DNA from: Kamptonema formosum PCC 6407
Lineage (GTDB): Bacteria; Cyanobacteriota; Cyanobacteriia; Cyanobacteriales; Microcoleaceae
NCBI RefSeq assembly: GCF_000332155.1
Contig: NZ_KB235898.1
Span: 267,774 to 331,773, forward strand
Direction of reading: 5' to 3'
Length of the DNA stretch: 64,000 nucleotides
In this document: in pieces, positions 27,108-34,711 of the stretch
Position numbering within the stretch: the stretch's first letter is position 1
Layout of the letters: the number at the start of each line of letters is the position of its first letter
Translations under genes and position numbers: made by a program
The notes under the pieces: generated by a model
Database searches by the model: none
Told to the model about the DNA's origin: nothing
The model's input: only the letters and a program-made list of their open reading frames with translations

Positions 27108-28211
27108 ATGTTTAAAAGTTTTTTCATGGGGGGGTTTGAATGCTCCACCCACCGCTTGCAATCTGGAAAACGCCTTGATGTAGTTGCCGCAACTGCTCAC
27201 GATAAGTTTGTAGCTGCTGACTACAAACGACTGCAAGAACAAGGCATTTATACTGTTCGTGAAGGCCTCCGCTGGCACTTAATTGAACAGGAACCGGAAA
27301 AGTATGACTTTTCTAGTGTATTGCCGATGATCCGCACTGCCCGCGATCTGGGAATGCAGGTGATTTGGGATATGTTTCACTATGGTTGGCCTGACGATAT
27401 CGACATTTTTAGCCCTGAATTCCTGCGAAGATTTGCAGCAATGGTTCGCGCTTTTATGGAGTTATTGACGGCAGAAACCGAGCAAATACCAATGATTACG
27501 CCTGTGAATGAGATATCATTTATTGCGTGGGCGGGCGGTGAAGTAGCTTATATTAACCCTTATTCTAAAGGGCGGGGCGATGAGATGAAAAGGCAGTTAG
27601 TGAAAGCTGCGATCGCGGCGATTGAAGAAGTCTGGGAAGTCAGTCCGGGAGCGCGAATTGTTCAGATAGATCCAGCGATCAATATTATCGCTGACCCCGA
27701 CAAGCCAGAGGATATAGATGTTGCCGAAAACTACCGTTTATCGCAGTACCAAGCTTGGGATATGTTAGCGGGGCGGATGTGTCCTGAACTTGGCGGCAAA
27801 GAAAAATATCTCGATATCATTGGTGTGAATTACTACGATCGCAACCAATGGATTCATAACGAAGACCCGATGAAATATACCGATGCGCTTTACCGCCCAT
27901 TTCGGGAGATGCTGCGGGAGGTTTACGATCGCTACCGCTGCCATTTATTCATAGCAGAAACAGGGTGTGAAGACGAGGCGCGACCAGCTTGGTTTAATTA
28001 TGTCTGTACCGAGGTAGCTGCTGCGATCGCAGCAGGCGTACCAATTGATGGTATCTGCCTTTATCCCATTGTTAACCATCCCGGTTGGAACGACGACCGC
28101 CACTGTTATAACGGTCTATGGGATTATTGTAATGAAGTAGGCGATCGCGAAATTTATCAACCCCTAGCAGATGAATTGCAGCGACAAAGACAGCAACTTG
28201 GTAACTGTTAA
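27108..28211 (+). CDS. Clan GH-A glycoside hydrolase (beta-glucosidase-like)
   Basis: 367 residues of TIM-barrel glycosidase type. The acid/base candidate is E135 in ITPVNEISF and the nucleophile candidate E284 in LFIAETGCED, both at strand ends as in clan GH-A. REGLRWHLIEQEPEKYDFSS and MQVIWDMFHYGWPDD near the N terminus resemble family 1-like enzymes, but the chain is shorter than GH1 (usually ~450), so the family number is left open. With the GH2 gene it forms a degradative pair next to galactose genes. The start is preceded directly by tandem repeats, so expression from a leaderless or distant signal is possible. Confidence 0.8.
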   Translation: MFKSFFMGGFECSTHRLQSGKRLDVVAATAHDKFVAADYKRLQEQGIYTVREGLRWHLIEQEPEKYDFSSVLPMIRTARDLGMQVIWDMFHYGWPDDIDIFSPEFLRRFAAMVRAFMELLTAETEQIPMITPVNEISFIAWAGGEVAYINPYSKGRGDEMKRQLVKAAIAAIEEVWEVSPGARIVQIDPAINIIADPDKPEDIDVAENYRLSQYQAWDMLAGRMCPELGGKEKYLDIIGVNYYDRNQWIHNEDPMKYTDALYRPFREMLREVYDRYRCHLFIAETGCEDEARPAWFNYVCTEVAAAIAAGVPIDGICLYPIVNHPGWNDDRHCYNGLWDYCNEVGDREIYQPLADELQRQRQQLGNC

Positions 28212-28573
28212 AGGCAGGGCAGGTTTTGTTAAAATGTACGGGCGTTACAATATGCCCGTACTTGTCTGTTAAACCTGTTTCATTCTCGGTAGGGGCGGTG
28301 CCCCCGTGCCCGCCCAGAGGTCTGAAACCCTCATTTGATGGTTGGTGAGAGGGGTAGTGCCCTCCTGCTGTATTTTTTATTTTCAAAAAGAAATCAATCT
28401 AAAGGCAGAGGCTCTAATACTATAGAAACTGTAATAATTTTTTTTAGAACTTTCCGTAAAGCTCTGCGAAACACTGTAGAACAAATTTAGGTCAAGTCAT
28501 TTATATCTCTTTCAAACCAACTCAAAGTTATTAACTTTGGGCATAAACTTTATCGCAATTTTCCGAGGTGATT
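28212..28573. other. 362-bp gap with inverted repeats upstream of the RTX-like gene
   Basis: An imperfect palindrome at 28220-28277 (CAGGTTT ... GTACGGGC / GCCCGTAC ... AAACCTG) is followed by the GC-rich repeat GTAGGGGCGGTGCCCCCGT with CGCCC (28290-28317). From 28380 on the DNA is AT-rich, suited to a promoter for the gene at 28574; GAGGTG serves as its ribosome-binding site. Confidence 0.55.
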
Positions 28574-29560
28574 ATGGCAAATTACGACATTTTTGACGAA
28601 CAATACTATCTTTCCCAATATGGTTTTGTGAAAGATGCAGTCGATCGCGGACTGATCGGCTCCGGCAAAGAACACTTTGAACGATTTGGTCAAGCTGCTG
28701 GTTTAACTAAAATATCGCGGTATTTTGACGAAGAAACCTACCTTGCTGGCAATCCCGATCTTACACCCTTTGTCCGCACCGTCAACCCAAACGCGCCTTT
28801 TGCTTCTGGCCTCGATCACTTCATCCAATTTGGTTATGAAGAAGGAGCTCGTCGCACTCAAGTATCCCCTGAGTATAACGAAGACTTTTATTTGCGAAAT
28901 AACTCAGAGTTATTGCCATTCATTCAGAATGGAACTTTCAAGTCGGGATACCAGCACTTTATCCAATATGGTGTCGAAGAAGGTCGTTTTGGCACTTCTT
29001 TCTTTGAACCAGAATACTTAGAGCAAAATCCCAATCTTGTGCCATTTATCAACTCTGGAGCGTTGAAAACAGGCCGCGATCACTACTTCCAATTTGGGCA
29101 ATTTGAGGTCAACCGTTCAGCAACTTTTGTCGGTAGCCGCAGCAACGATGTCCTAACTGGCGTTGGTGTAGGGAATGTCGAACTTGTTGGAGTTGAAGTA
29201 GGTGTAGATCGCAGCGGCAATCGCCAGTATGAAAGTTTTGGAACCAATGAATTTGATGTCCTAATTGGTAGTCCGGGAACCGATAACTTCGTGCTGGGAG
29301 TTCCTGCAACCTCCGGTAATGCTGCACCTACATCCCTCTATTTGGGTAACGGCCAGGCCACAATTCGGAACTTTGATGTAGTCAATGATTTTATCCAATT
29401 GCAAGGCTCTTCATTGACTAACTACAATCTGACTCCTGTAGGTAACAATCTATCGATCCAAACACGGTTTGGAGACGTATTTGGTGTGATTGAGGGAGGA
29501 GCAAATTTAAGTTTGACCGTTCAAGGTGTACTTCCTAACGGCACTTTCTTGATTGGCTAG
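28574..29560 (+). CDS. Secreted-type repeat protein with RTX-like C-terminal part
   Basis: 328 residues from ATG 28574, five bases after GAGGTG. The first ~170 residues hold about four copies of a ~45-residue repeat with the pattern FDE-x-Y-L-x-x-NPDL-x-PFV followed by G-x-x-HF-x-QFG-x-x-EGR; repeats of this kind are common in cyanobacterial secreted or surface proteins. After ~residue 180, SRSNDVLTGVG and FDVLIGSPGTDNFVLG are degenerate calcium-binding RTX nonapeptide-like turns. A beta-rich tail (IRNFDVVNDFIQLQGSS, typical of such exoproteins) ends in GTFLIG. No classical signal peptide is seen, consistent with type I secretion by a C-terminal signal. A perfect terminator follows. Confidence 0.75.
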   Translation: MANYDIFDEQYYLSQYGFVKDAVDRGLIGSGKEHFERFGQAAGLTKISRYFDEETYLAGNPDLTPFVRTVNPNAPFASGLDHFIQFGYEEGARRTQVSPEYNEDFYLRNNSELLPFIQNGTFKSGYQHFIQYGVEEGRFGTSFFEPEYLEQNPNLVPFINSGALKTGRDHYFQFGQFEVNRSATFVGSRSNDVLTGVGVGNVELVGVEVGVDRSGNRQYESFGTNEFDVLIGSPGTDNFVLGVPATSGNAAPTSLYLGNGQATIRNFDVVNDFIQLQGSSLTNYNLTPVGNNLSIQTRFGDVFGVIEGGANLSLTVQGVLPNGTFLIG

Positions 29561-29587
29561 AATAGTGACTTTAGACAGTGAGTTTGG

Positions 29588-29620
29588 CGGTAAGCTATTT
29601 AATAGCTTACCGTTAATTTT
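29588..29620 (+). terminator. Rho-independent terminator
   Basis: CGGTAAGCTATT and AATAGCTTACCG are perfect 12-bp arms with a central T, followed by TTAATTTTTTG. It lies just after the RTX-like gene. Confidence 0.85.
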
Positions 29621-29730
29621 TTGAGTAATTTTTTAAATAAATAAAAGCTGGGAGTACCCACAATTTGAGATATTATAATTAACTGAAATATTTTAATTGC
29701 GGCTGATTATGAATTAGGAAATTTTAACAT

Positions 29731-29757
29731 TAGGGTGCGTTATTAACACACCCTACT
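29731..29757. repeat. TAGGGTG hairpin repeat
   Basis: TAGGGTGCGTT and AACACACCCTA pair with one mismatch. The hairpin belongs to the AGGGTG family seen at 6539, 46591, 52609 and 62073. It lies beside the 3' end of the convergent Uma2 gene. Confidence 0.55.
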
Positions 29758-29766
29758 AAACTTAGA

Positions 29767-30423
29767 TTATGGCAGTTCACCAAATTGCTGTCGATAGCGA
29801 TCGACTAATTCTTCTGCTGTCAAATATCGAGAACCGCGTTCATCGTACCAGTACAGCACTTCTAACTGTTTCGCACCATCTTGATATCTGCCTCTGCCAA
29901 TTCCTAAACCCACCTCTGGCATCCAGAAAGGTTCGCCAATTTGCAATTCATACTCGCCATCGACTAAGCGATAAACTTCAAAGATTTGATGCAAATCTCG
30001 TCGCCAATAGTAGGGGTTGTAAATCACATAATACAACACGCCTAAGCCAGCATAAATTTCCATTTTCTTATCGTATTCGCCGCCATAAGTTTGAGAAACA
30101 ACCTCTAGGGCGAATATCGGAGGAATATTATTTTCCTCCCAAAGAACGTAACTTAAACGTAAAGTATCACCCTTAAAACGCTGAACTCCTAAACTCAGGA
30201 AACCATCGGGAATAATTGGCACAAGGTGGCTTACACCAGTTGTGTGATAAACCCCCATGTCCACGCCAAAAAACCAGTCATTACGCTTACTCCAATGAAA
30301 TTTTAGTAAGAATAAGAGTAAATTGGGCAGAAAATTTTGATTTTCGTTGTCCACAGGAGTATCATCTGAACTAGGTAATTCAGCGCTAGTAGGTAAACGA
30401 GTTTCTTGATTAAACTGTACCAT
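29767..30423 (-). CDS. Uma2 family (DUF820) protein, long subgroup
   Basis: 218 residues. Family marks: VYHTTGVSHLVPIIPDGFLSLGV with the acidic PDG, YVLWEENNIPPIFALEVVSQTYGGEYDKK with Glu of LEVVS, and YAGLGVLYYVIYNPYYW. The C-terminal LTAEELVDRYRQQFGELP extension is usual in this Uma2 subgroup. It lacks the GHG or ISPAGG loop of the 8713 copy. Role unknown. Convergent with the RTX-like gene. Confidence 0.88.
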   Translation of the reverse strand: MVQFNQETRLPTSAELPSSDDTPVDNENQNFLPNLLLFLLKFHWSKRNDWFFGVDMGVYHTTGVSHLVPIIPDGFLSLGVQRFKGDTLRLSYVLWEENNIPPIFALEVVSQTYGGEYDKKMEIYAGLGVLYYVIYNPYYWRRDLHQIFEVYRLVDGEYELQIGEPFWMPEVGLGIGRGRYQDGAKQLEVLYWYDERGSRYLTAEELVDRYRQQFGELP

Positions 30424-30530
30424 AATCGAAAGATGGCTAAGTTATTAGTTAATTATATCGTAACGCTGCCCTCAGAGAGGTAATTTAACCGCCTAGAGAG
30501 CGACGTTACAGAAACCTAGTTTCTAAAGGA

Positions 30531-31007
30531 TTAATGGCGATCGCGAACTGCTTTTAACACCTCAACTACCTGTTTATGACCCTCCGATGAAGCCCAAACT
30601 AAGGCAGTCCAAGTATTATTATCCTTGGCTTTGATATCCGCTCCTTTTTCTAACAAAAATTGTACAACTTCCGCATGGCCGCTACCAGCAGCACTCATCA
30701 AAGCAGTCAAACCAAAATTAGTTTTGGCATTCACATCTGCACCTGCATCTAGTAGTGCTTTTACAATAATTGTATGTCCAGCAGCAGCAGCCCCCATTAA
30801 AGCCGTCCAGCCATCATTATCGCAGCCATTGACATCGACACCAGCACTCAGTAACTTCTGCACGATTTCCACTTGTCCGGCCTCTGCCGCAGCAGTCAAA
30901 GCCGTCAACCCATCATCATCTTTGGCATTGACATCTGTACGCTGCTCGATCAAAGCTTCTACAGTGGAAATATCACCCGTTTTCGCGGCATTAATTAGTT
31001 CTGTCAT
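30531..31007 (-). CDS. Ankyrin repeat protein
   Basis: 158 residues made of about four to five 33-residue ankyrin repeats (GLTALTAAAEAGQVEIVQKLL, then GWTALMGAAAAGHTIIVKALL, GLTALMSAAGSGHAEVVQFLL, TWTALVWASSEGHKQVVEVL). It is a small soluble protein-binding scaffold; partner unknown. It is divergent from the LpxB-like gene with a 23-bp gap between the two start codons, so the promoters must overlap the genes or face each other tightly. Confidence 0.9.
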   Translation of the reverse strand: MTELINAAKTGDISTVEALIEQRTDVNAKDDDGLTALTAAAEAGQVEIVQKLLSAGVDVNGCDNDGWTALMGAAAAGHTIIVKALLDAGADVNAKTNFGLTALMSAAGSGHAEVVQFLLEKGADIKAKDNNTWTALVWASSEGHKQVVEVLKAVRDRH

Positions 31008-31030
31008 GTTCTTTTAAAATCTCAAATCAG

Positions 31031-32338
31031 ATGTCAGTAGATATTTTAATCCTCTCTAACGGCCCTGGGGAAATAACTACATGGGTGCGCCCTGTAGTAC
31101 AAGCTTTGCGACAACAGTTGGGATGCGATCGCACTCTCGTCCGCATTTCCGTTATACTATCCCCTTGTCCCAACGCCTCTGGATCGGAAGCTGCGATCGC
31201 GCTTTCCTACCCAGAAGTAGATAGAGTACAAGCAGCAGAGCATTTTTTCCCCTTCTTATTGTCGGGTAAAACAGCAGAAAACTGGGATTGGCGGGACAAA
31301 GGAGTGGTTTTATTTCTAGGCGGCGATCAATTTTTTACTGTAGTCATCGGCAAGCGTTTAAACTATCGCACCGTCGTCTATGCTGAATGGGAAGCGCGAT
31401 GGCTGCATTGGATCGATCGCTTTGGGGTGATGAAACCAGATGCGATCGCCAGCATTCCTCAAAAATATGCCCATAAACTTAAAGTTGTTGGCGATTTAAT
31501 GGCCGATTTAGGCAACGAAAACCTCCGTAACGCCGCCCTGCGGGCGCTAGAGGAACCCCCCACAGGGCGGCGTGACGAAGCCAACGCGGAATTAATAGGA
31601 ATGTTACCTGGTTCAAAAGCGGCAAAATTGGCTTCCGGCGTACCCTTAAGTTTAGCGATCGCAGAACATATTCACCGTCTTCGTCCTCAGACTCGCTTCG
31701 TAATTCCAGTTGCCCCCACTCTCGATTTACACACTTTAGCAAGTTTTGCAGACCCTAAAAAAAATAAAGTTTTACCCCTATTTGGTAACATCAGTGCTGA
31801 ACTACATTTAGCAGAATCTCCGTTTTTACTCACAACAAATGGAGTCCGCTTAGAACTTTATACCCAGTTTCCCGCCTATAACTTATTATCTCAATGTAGC
31901 CTTTGTTTAACAACTGTTGGAGCTAATACTGCTGAATTGGGTTCTTTAGCAGTACCAATGATTGTCTTGCTACCAATGCAACAAATGGATGCGATGAAAA
32001 CTTGGAATGGCATACCGGGATTACTCGCAAATTTACCATTATTTGGTTCTGTCTTTGCTACTGTAATTAACTGGTTAGCATTCCAAATGAGACAGGGAAA
32101 ACTGTTTGCTTGGCCGAATATTTGGGCACAGGAAGAAATAGTGCCAGAATTAATCGGTAAACTGGAACCGGAAGCTTTAGCAAAATTGGTAATCGACTAC
32201 TTAAATCATCCTGAAAAGTTAGAAGAAATGCGGGAACGTTTGTGTGCAGTGCGAGGAGAATCAGGTGCAGCCAACAAACTAGCTCAACTGGTGTGTGAAG
32301 AACTTTTATTGTTATCCAATGAAGGAGAAAAGCAATAA
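31031..32338 (+). CDS. LpxB-like glycosyltransferase (lipid-A-disaccharide synthase related)
   Basis: 435 residues of GT-B fold. The opening DILILSNGPGEITTWVRPVVQAL, GDLMADLG, IGMLPGSKAAKLASGVPLSLAIAEHI and CLTTVGANTAELGSLAVPMIVLLP are typical of the LpxB-related family found in cyanobacteria as a paralogue of true LpxB. The acceptor is unknown. The stretch RNAALRALEEPPTGRRDEAN is encoded by repeat DNA with an 11-bp perfect inverted repeat and splits the normal linker before the GSK motif. It is followed by a 27-bp convergent overlap with a small membrane-protein gene. Confidence 0.85.
   Translation: MSVDILILSNGPGEITTWVRPVVQALRQQLGCDRTLVRISVILSPCPNASGSEAAIALSYPEVDRVQAAEHFFPFLLSGKTAENWDWRDKGVVLFLGGDQFFTVVIGKRLNYRTVVYAEWEARWLHWIDRFGVMKPDAIASIPQKYAHKLKVVGDLMADLGNENLRNAALRALEEPPTGRRDEANAELIGMLPGSKAAKLASGVPLSLAIAEHIHRLRPQTRFVIPVAPTLDLHTLASFADPKKNKVLPLFGNISAELHLAESPFLLTTNGVRLELYTQFPAYNLLSQCSLCLTTVGANTAELGSLAVPMIVLLPMQQMDAMKTWNGIPGLLANLPLFGSVFATVINWLAFQMRQGKLFAWPNIWAQEEIVPELIGKLEPEALAKLVIDYLNHPEKLEEMRERLCAVRGESGAANKLAQLVCEELLLLSNEGEKQ
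31525..31577. repeat. Inverted-repeat insertion in the LpxB-like gene
   Basis: ACGCCGCCCTG (31530-31540) and CAGGGCGGCGT (31562-31572) are perfect complements. CGTAACGCCGCCCT recurs at 32674-32697, followed there by CTGGGCGGTA, and a diverged form is at 30459. It adds whole codons and keeps the frame. Confidence 0.7.
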
Positions 32339-32629
32339 AAAGCACCCGCCACTGATTAATGCTGTCAATATTGCACCAATTATTACCCCTTTCATTTCTC
32401 CCCATTTTTGTTTTCGTTTTAGGCTAATAACAATGGGGACAATATATAAAAGTTGAGATAATCCTATACCAATAATTGCATAAGATATTACAACAGTAAA
32501 AGAGCTAATTGCAGGCATAGAATAACCGATAGATGTTAGCACGAGGCCGAGGAAAACAAATGCTATATTCATAAAAAATGATGAGCCAATTCCTACCAAA
32601 ATATCTCTCCATTCCGGTCTTTCTGACAT
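32312..32629 (-). CDS. Small membrane protein, paralogue of the next upstream gene
   Basis: 105 residues with three predicted TM segments. The last ~45 residues (LKRKQKWGEMKGVIIGAILTALISGGCF) match the next protein (MKRKQKWGLMKGVIICAVLTALLNGSCW) closely, so the two arose by tandem duplication. The basic loop KRKQKWG would lie on the cytoplasmic face. It sits at the 3' end of the Lgt-like/radical SAM cluster. No family recognised. Its 3' end overlaps the opposite LpxB-like gene by 27 bp. Confidence 0.75.
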   Translation of the reverse strand: MSERPEWRDILVGIGSSFFMNIAFVFLGLVLTSIGYSMPAISSFTVVISYAIIGIGLSQLLYIVPIVISLKRKQKWGEMKGVIIGAILTALISGGCFLLLFSFIG

Positions 32630-32673
32630 AATTTATATTTCTCCTATTCGCAATTTATTGTTTTGAACACTTA

Positions 32674-32697
32674 CGTAACGCCGCCCTCTGGGCGGTA
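32674..32697. repeat. CGTAACGCCGCCCT hairpin copy
   Basis: CGCCGCCC and GGGCGGTA form a short hairpin. It matches the start of the insertion in the LpxB-like gene (31525). CTAGGGG-type repeats follow at 32797-32816. Confidence 0.6.
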
Positions 32698-32824
32698 TTT
32701 TATTTATAGCAACCTTCTTGGCAATTAGGGCAACTCCAACTCTGACATCTGGTTCATAATCCATTAGGTCGTAACCTCTTCCCTCTTCCCTCTTCCCTAG
32801 CCCCTAGCCCCTTCTTCAGTTATT

Positions 32825-33127
32825 TCATCTAGGAAAAGTAAATAATATCCAGCAACTTCCATTTAGTAAAGCTGTCAAAACTGCACAGATAATAACACCT
32901 TTCATCAATCCCCATTTTTGCTTTCTTTTCATCAAAAGAATCAGAGGAATTGCATAGACAATTTGCCACAAGCCAATAGAAACAGGAATCCAGAAAAAGT
33001 TATAATTGCGATTAAAAAAGGGCAGATAAGAAGACAAAAATATGAGCGCAGTTATAGTTAAACTGTGTATTACAAATAAGAGGAGAATCCCTAAAACAAT
33101 CCCTAAAATCTCATTTCTTCGTACCAT
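32825..33127 (-). CDS. Small membrane protein, tandem paralogue
   Basis: 100 residues, three TM segments (~8-32, ~45-65, ~75-97) with a KRKQKWG cytoplasmic loop shared with the 32312 gene. It begins 26 bp after the radical SAM stop codon, so the two are very probably co-transcribed. Membrane location agrees with a lipid-related role for the cluster, but no function is assigned. Confidence 0.8.
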   Translation of the reverse strand: MVRRNEILGIVLGILLLFVIHSLTITALIFLSSYLPFFNRNYNFFWIPVSIGLWQIVYAIPLILLMKRKQKWGLMKGVIICAVLTALLNGSCWILFTFPR

Positions 33128-33153
33128 AGTTTATATTTATCCTACTTTTAATT

Positions 33154-34566
33154 TCACCGATTAGTAACTAAATGATGCCCAGCACTTCCCTCGCGGTAAA
33201 ACATATTAAACGTATCAAATGGAATAATCCTTCCATCTGGGTGTACAATGTGAATACAAGACCGTTTCACAGAGCGCACGTCAAAGTTAAACGGATCGAG
33301 AAACTGGACAATCAACACCCGAAATACATTTTCATAGGTAATCCCTTCGGGAACCGCCATCATCGGTAAACAGCACAATAACTGTTTTAAAGATGTTGCT
33401 GCTGACTTCGGAGAATGGCTAGTGGAAAATAGCTCAAAAATCTTACTTTTGAGTTCTTCATTCTGCTCGTAAAGTACGCTATTCGGCATCATCTTCACAT
33501 AAGCATCTGGGTCAATCATACCAGTTAACGGTATCACTTTACCATTTAACTTGAGTGCATAAGCCATTGCCAAGCTATCGGGATGACAGGGAACTGGGAT
33601 AATATCTTCTGGTTTGAAATAAGAACTTTGCTGCAAAATTGACCGCCGAACTTCTGTGAGAGTGTATCTGTCTCGCTTGGGGTCGAATTGTTCTAATCTT
33701 CCCGCTACCTGTATCGGTTGGAAAGTGACACCACGAACGCATTTTTGCTGCAAGGCATATTCGATAATTTTGCCAATTTCACGATCGTTTAAACCTTTTT
33801 TGACAGTAACAACTAAGGTAGTAGAAATATTATACTCATTTAGGTTAGTAATAGCTTTTTCTCTTACCTCTCTTAAATCTACTCCTCGCAACTCCTCCAG
33901 TGTGGATTTTTCAAAGCTATCAAACTGCAAATATATCTCAATTCCCGGCATATATTGACTAAGGCGTTCGCAAAATTTTCGATCCTTAGCAATTCTCACA
34001 CCATTTGTATTGATCATCAAGTGCTTAATTGGCTTGCTTTTCACCAAATCCATAACTTCAAAAAACTCTGGATGGAGAGTTGGTTCGCCGCCACTAAGTT
34101 GCACAATTTGCGGTTCCCCTTCATTAGCAACTACGGCATCTAACATCATTTCAATTTGTGCTAAACTGCGATGTAATCTGGATTGATTAGAATGAGGTGA
34201 AATCTCTTCAATACCAGAGTCAGCATAGCAAATAGGACAGGAAAGATTGCACTTATCTGTCAATTCTATCAGAGTCAAACAGCTATGTTGTTCGTGATCT
34301 GGGCAAAGTCCGCAGTCGTAGGGACAACCATATTTAATTGGGGTATTAAATTTGAGTGGCATATCCCCAGGTTTGATAAATTCCTGGGTTAATTTATAAT
34401 AGTCAATATCGTCAGCAATTAAGACTTCTTCTTGTCCGTGAATCAGACAATGCTTAACTAGGTAAACGCAGTCATCGCGAAAGATAATCTTTGCCTCAAC
34501 TTTTGTTAAGCACTTAGAGCAAACGCTGTTAGTTAAGGCATAAAATAGATAAGGTCGAGTAGGCAT
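33154..34566 (-). CDS. Radical SAM enzyme, tetraether-synthase (Tes/MJ0619)-like
   Basis: 470 residues. The radical SAM cluster motif is C106-NLS-C110-PI-C113, followed by SGGEPTL and LMINTNG. The N terminus has zinc-ribbon-like cysteines (C16-SK-C19 and C33 ... C40), and YGCPYDCGLCPDHEQHSC brings further cysteines just before the SAM site. This combination, with the CGLCPxH block, is what I know from MJ0619/Tes-family enzymes, which couple lipid alkyl chains in archaea; bacterial homologues act on lipids or remain uncharacterised. 145 bp downstream of a divergent Lgt-like gene and directly before a small membrane-protein gene. The reaction here is unproven; methylation or C-C coupling of a lipid is inferred. 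Confidence 0.8.
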   Translation of the reverse strand: MPTRPYLFYALTNSVCSKCLTKVEAKIIFRDDCVYLVKHCLIHGQEEVLIADDIDYYKLTQEFIKPGDMPLKFNTPIKYGCPYDCGLCPDHEQHSCLTLIELTDKCNLSCPICYADSGIEEISPHSNQSRLHRSLAQIEMMLDAVVANEGEPQIVQLSGGEPTLHPEFFEVMDLVKSKPIKHLMINTNGVRIAKDRKFCERLSQYMPGIEIYLQFDSFEKSTLEELRGVDLREVREKAITNLNEYNISTTLVVTVKKGLNDREIGKIIEYALQQKCVRGVTFQPIQVAGRLEQFDPKRDRYTLTEVRRSILQQSSYFKPEDIIPVPCHPDSLAMAYALKLNGKVIPLTGMIDPDAYVKMMPNSVLYEQNEELKSKIFELFSTSHSPKSAATSLKQLLCCLPMMAVPEGITYENVFRVLIVQFLDPFNFDVRSVKRSCIHIVHPDGRIIPFDTFNMFYREGSAGHHLVTNR

Positions 34567-34631
34567 AGGATTCGTATTTACTATTTTATAGTTTGAGTTT
34601 AGAAATAAGAATTAAATAACTACTGCATTTT

Positions 34632-34700
34632 GTATGTAGTTGCGCTTCAGCGCTCTTTACTTACCTAGTTCTACTTCAGCACTAAAGCGCAACTACATAC
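34632..34700. repeat. Inverted-repeat element between Lgt-like and radical SAM genes
   Basis: GTATGTAGTTGCGCTTCAG (34632-34650) pairs with CTAAAGCGCAACTACATAC (34682-34700); with the neighbouring bases 21 of 23 positions match. It is MITE-like, or it could attenuate transcription between the two genes. Confidence 0.6.
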
Positions 34701-34711
34701 CTTTAAATAAA

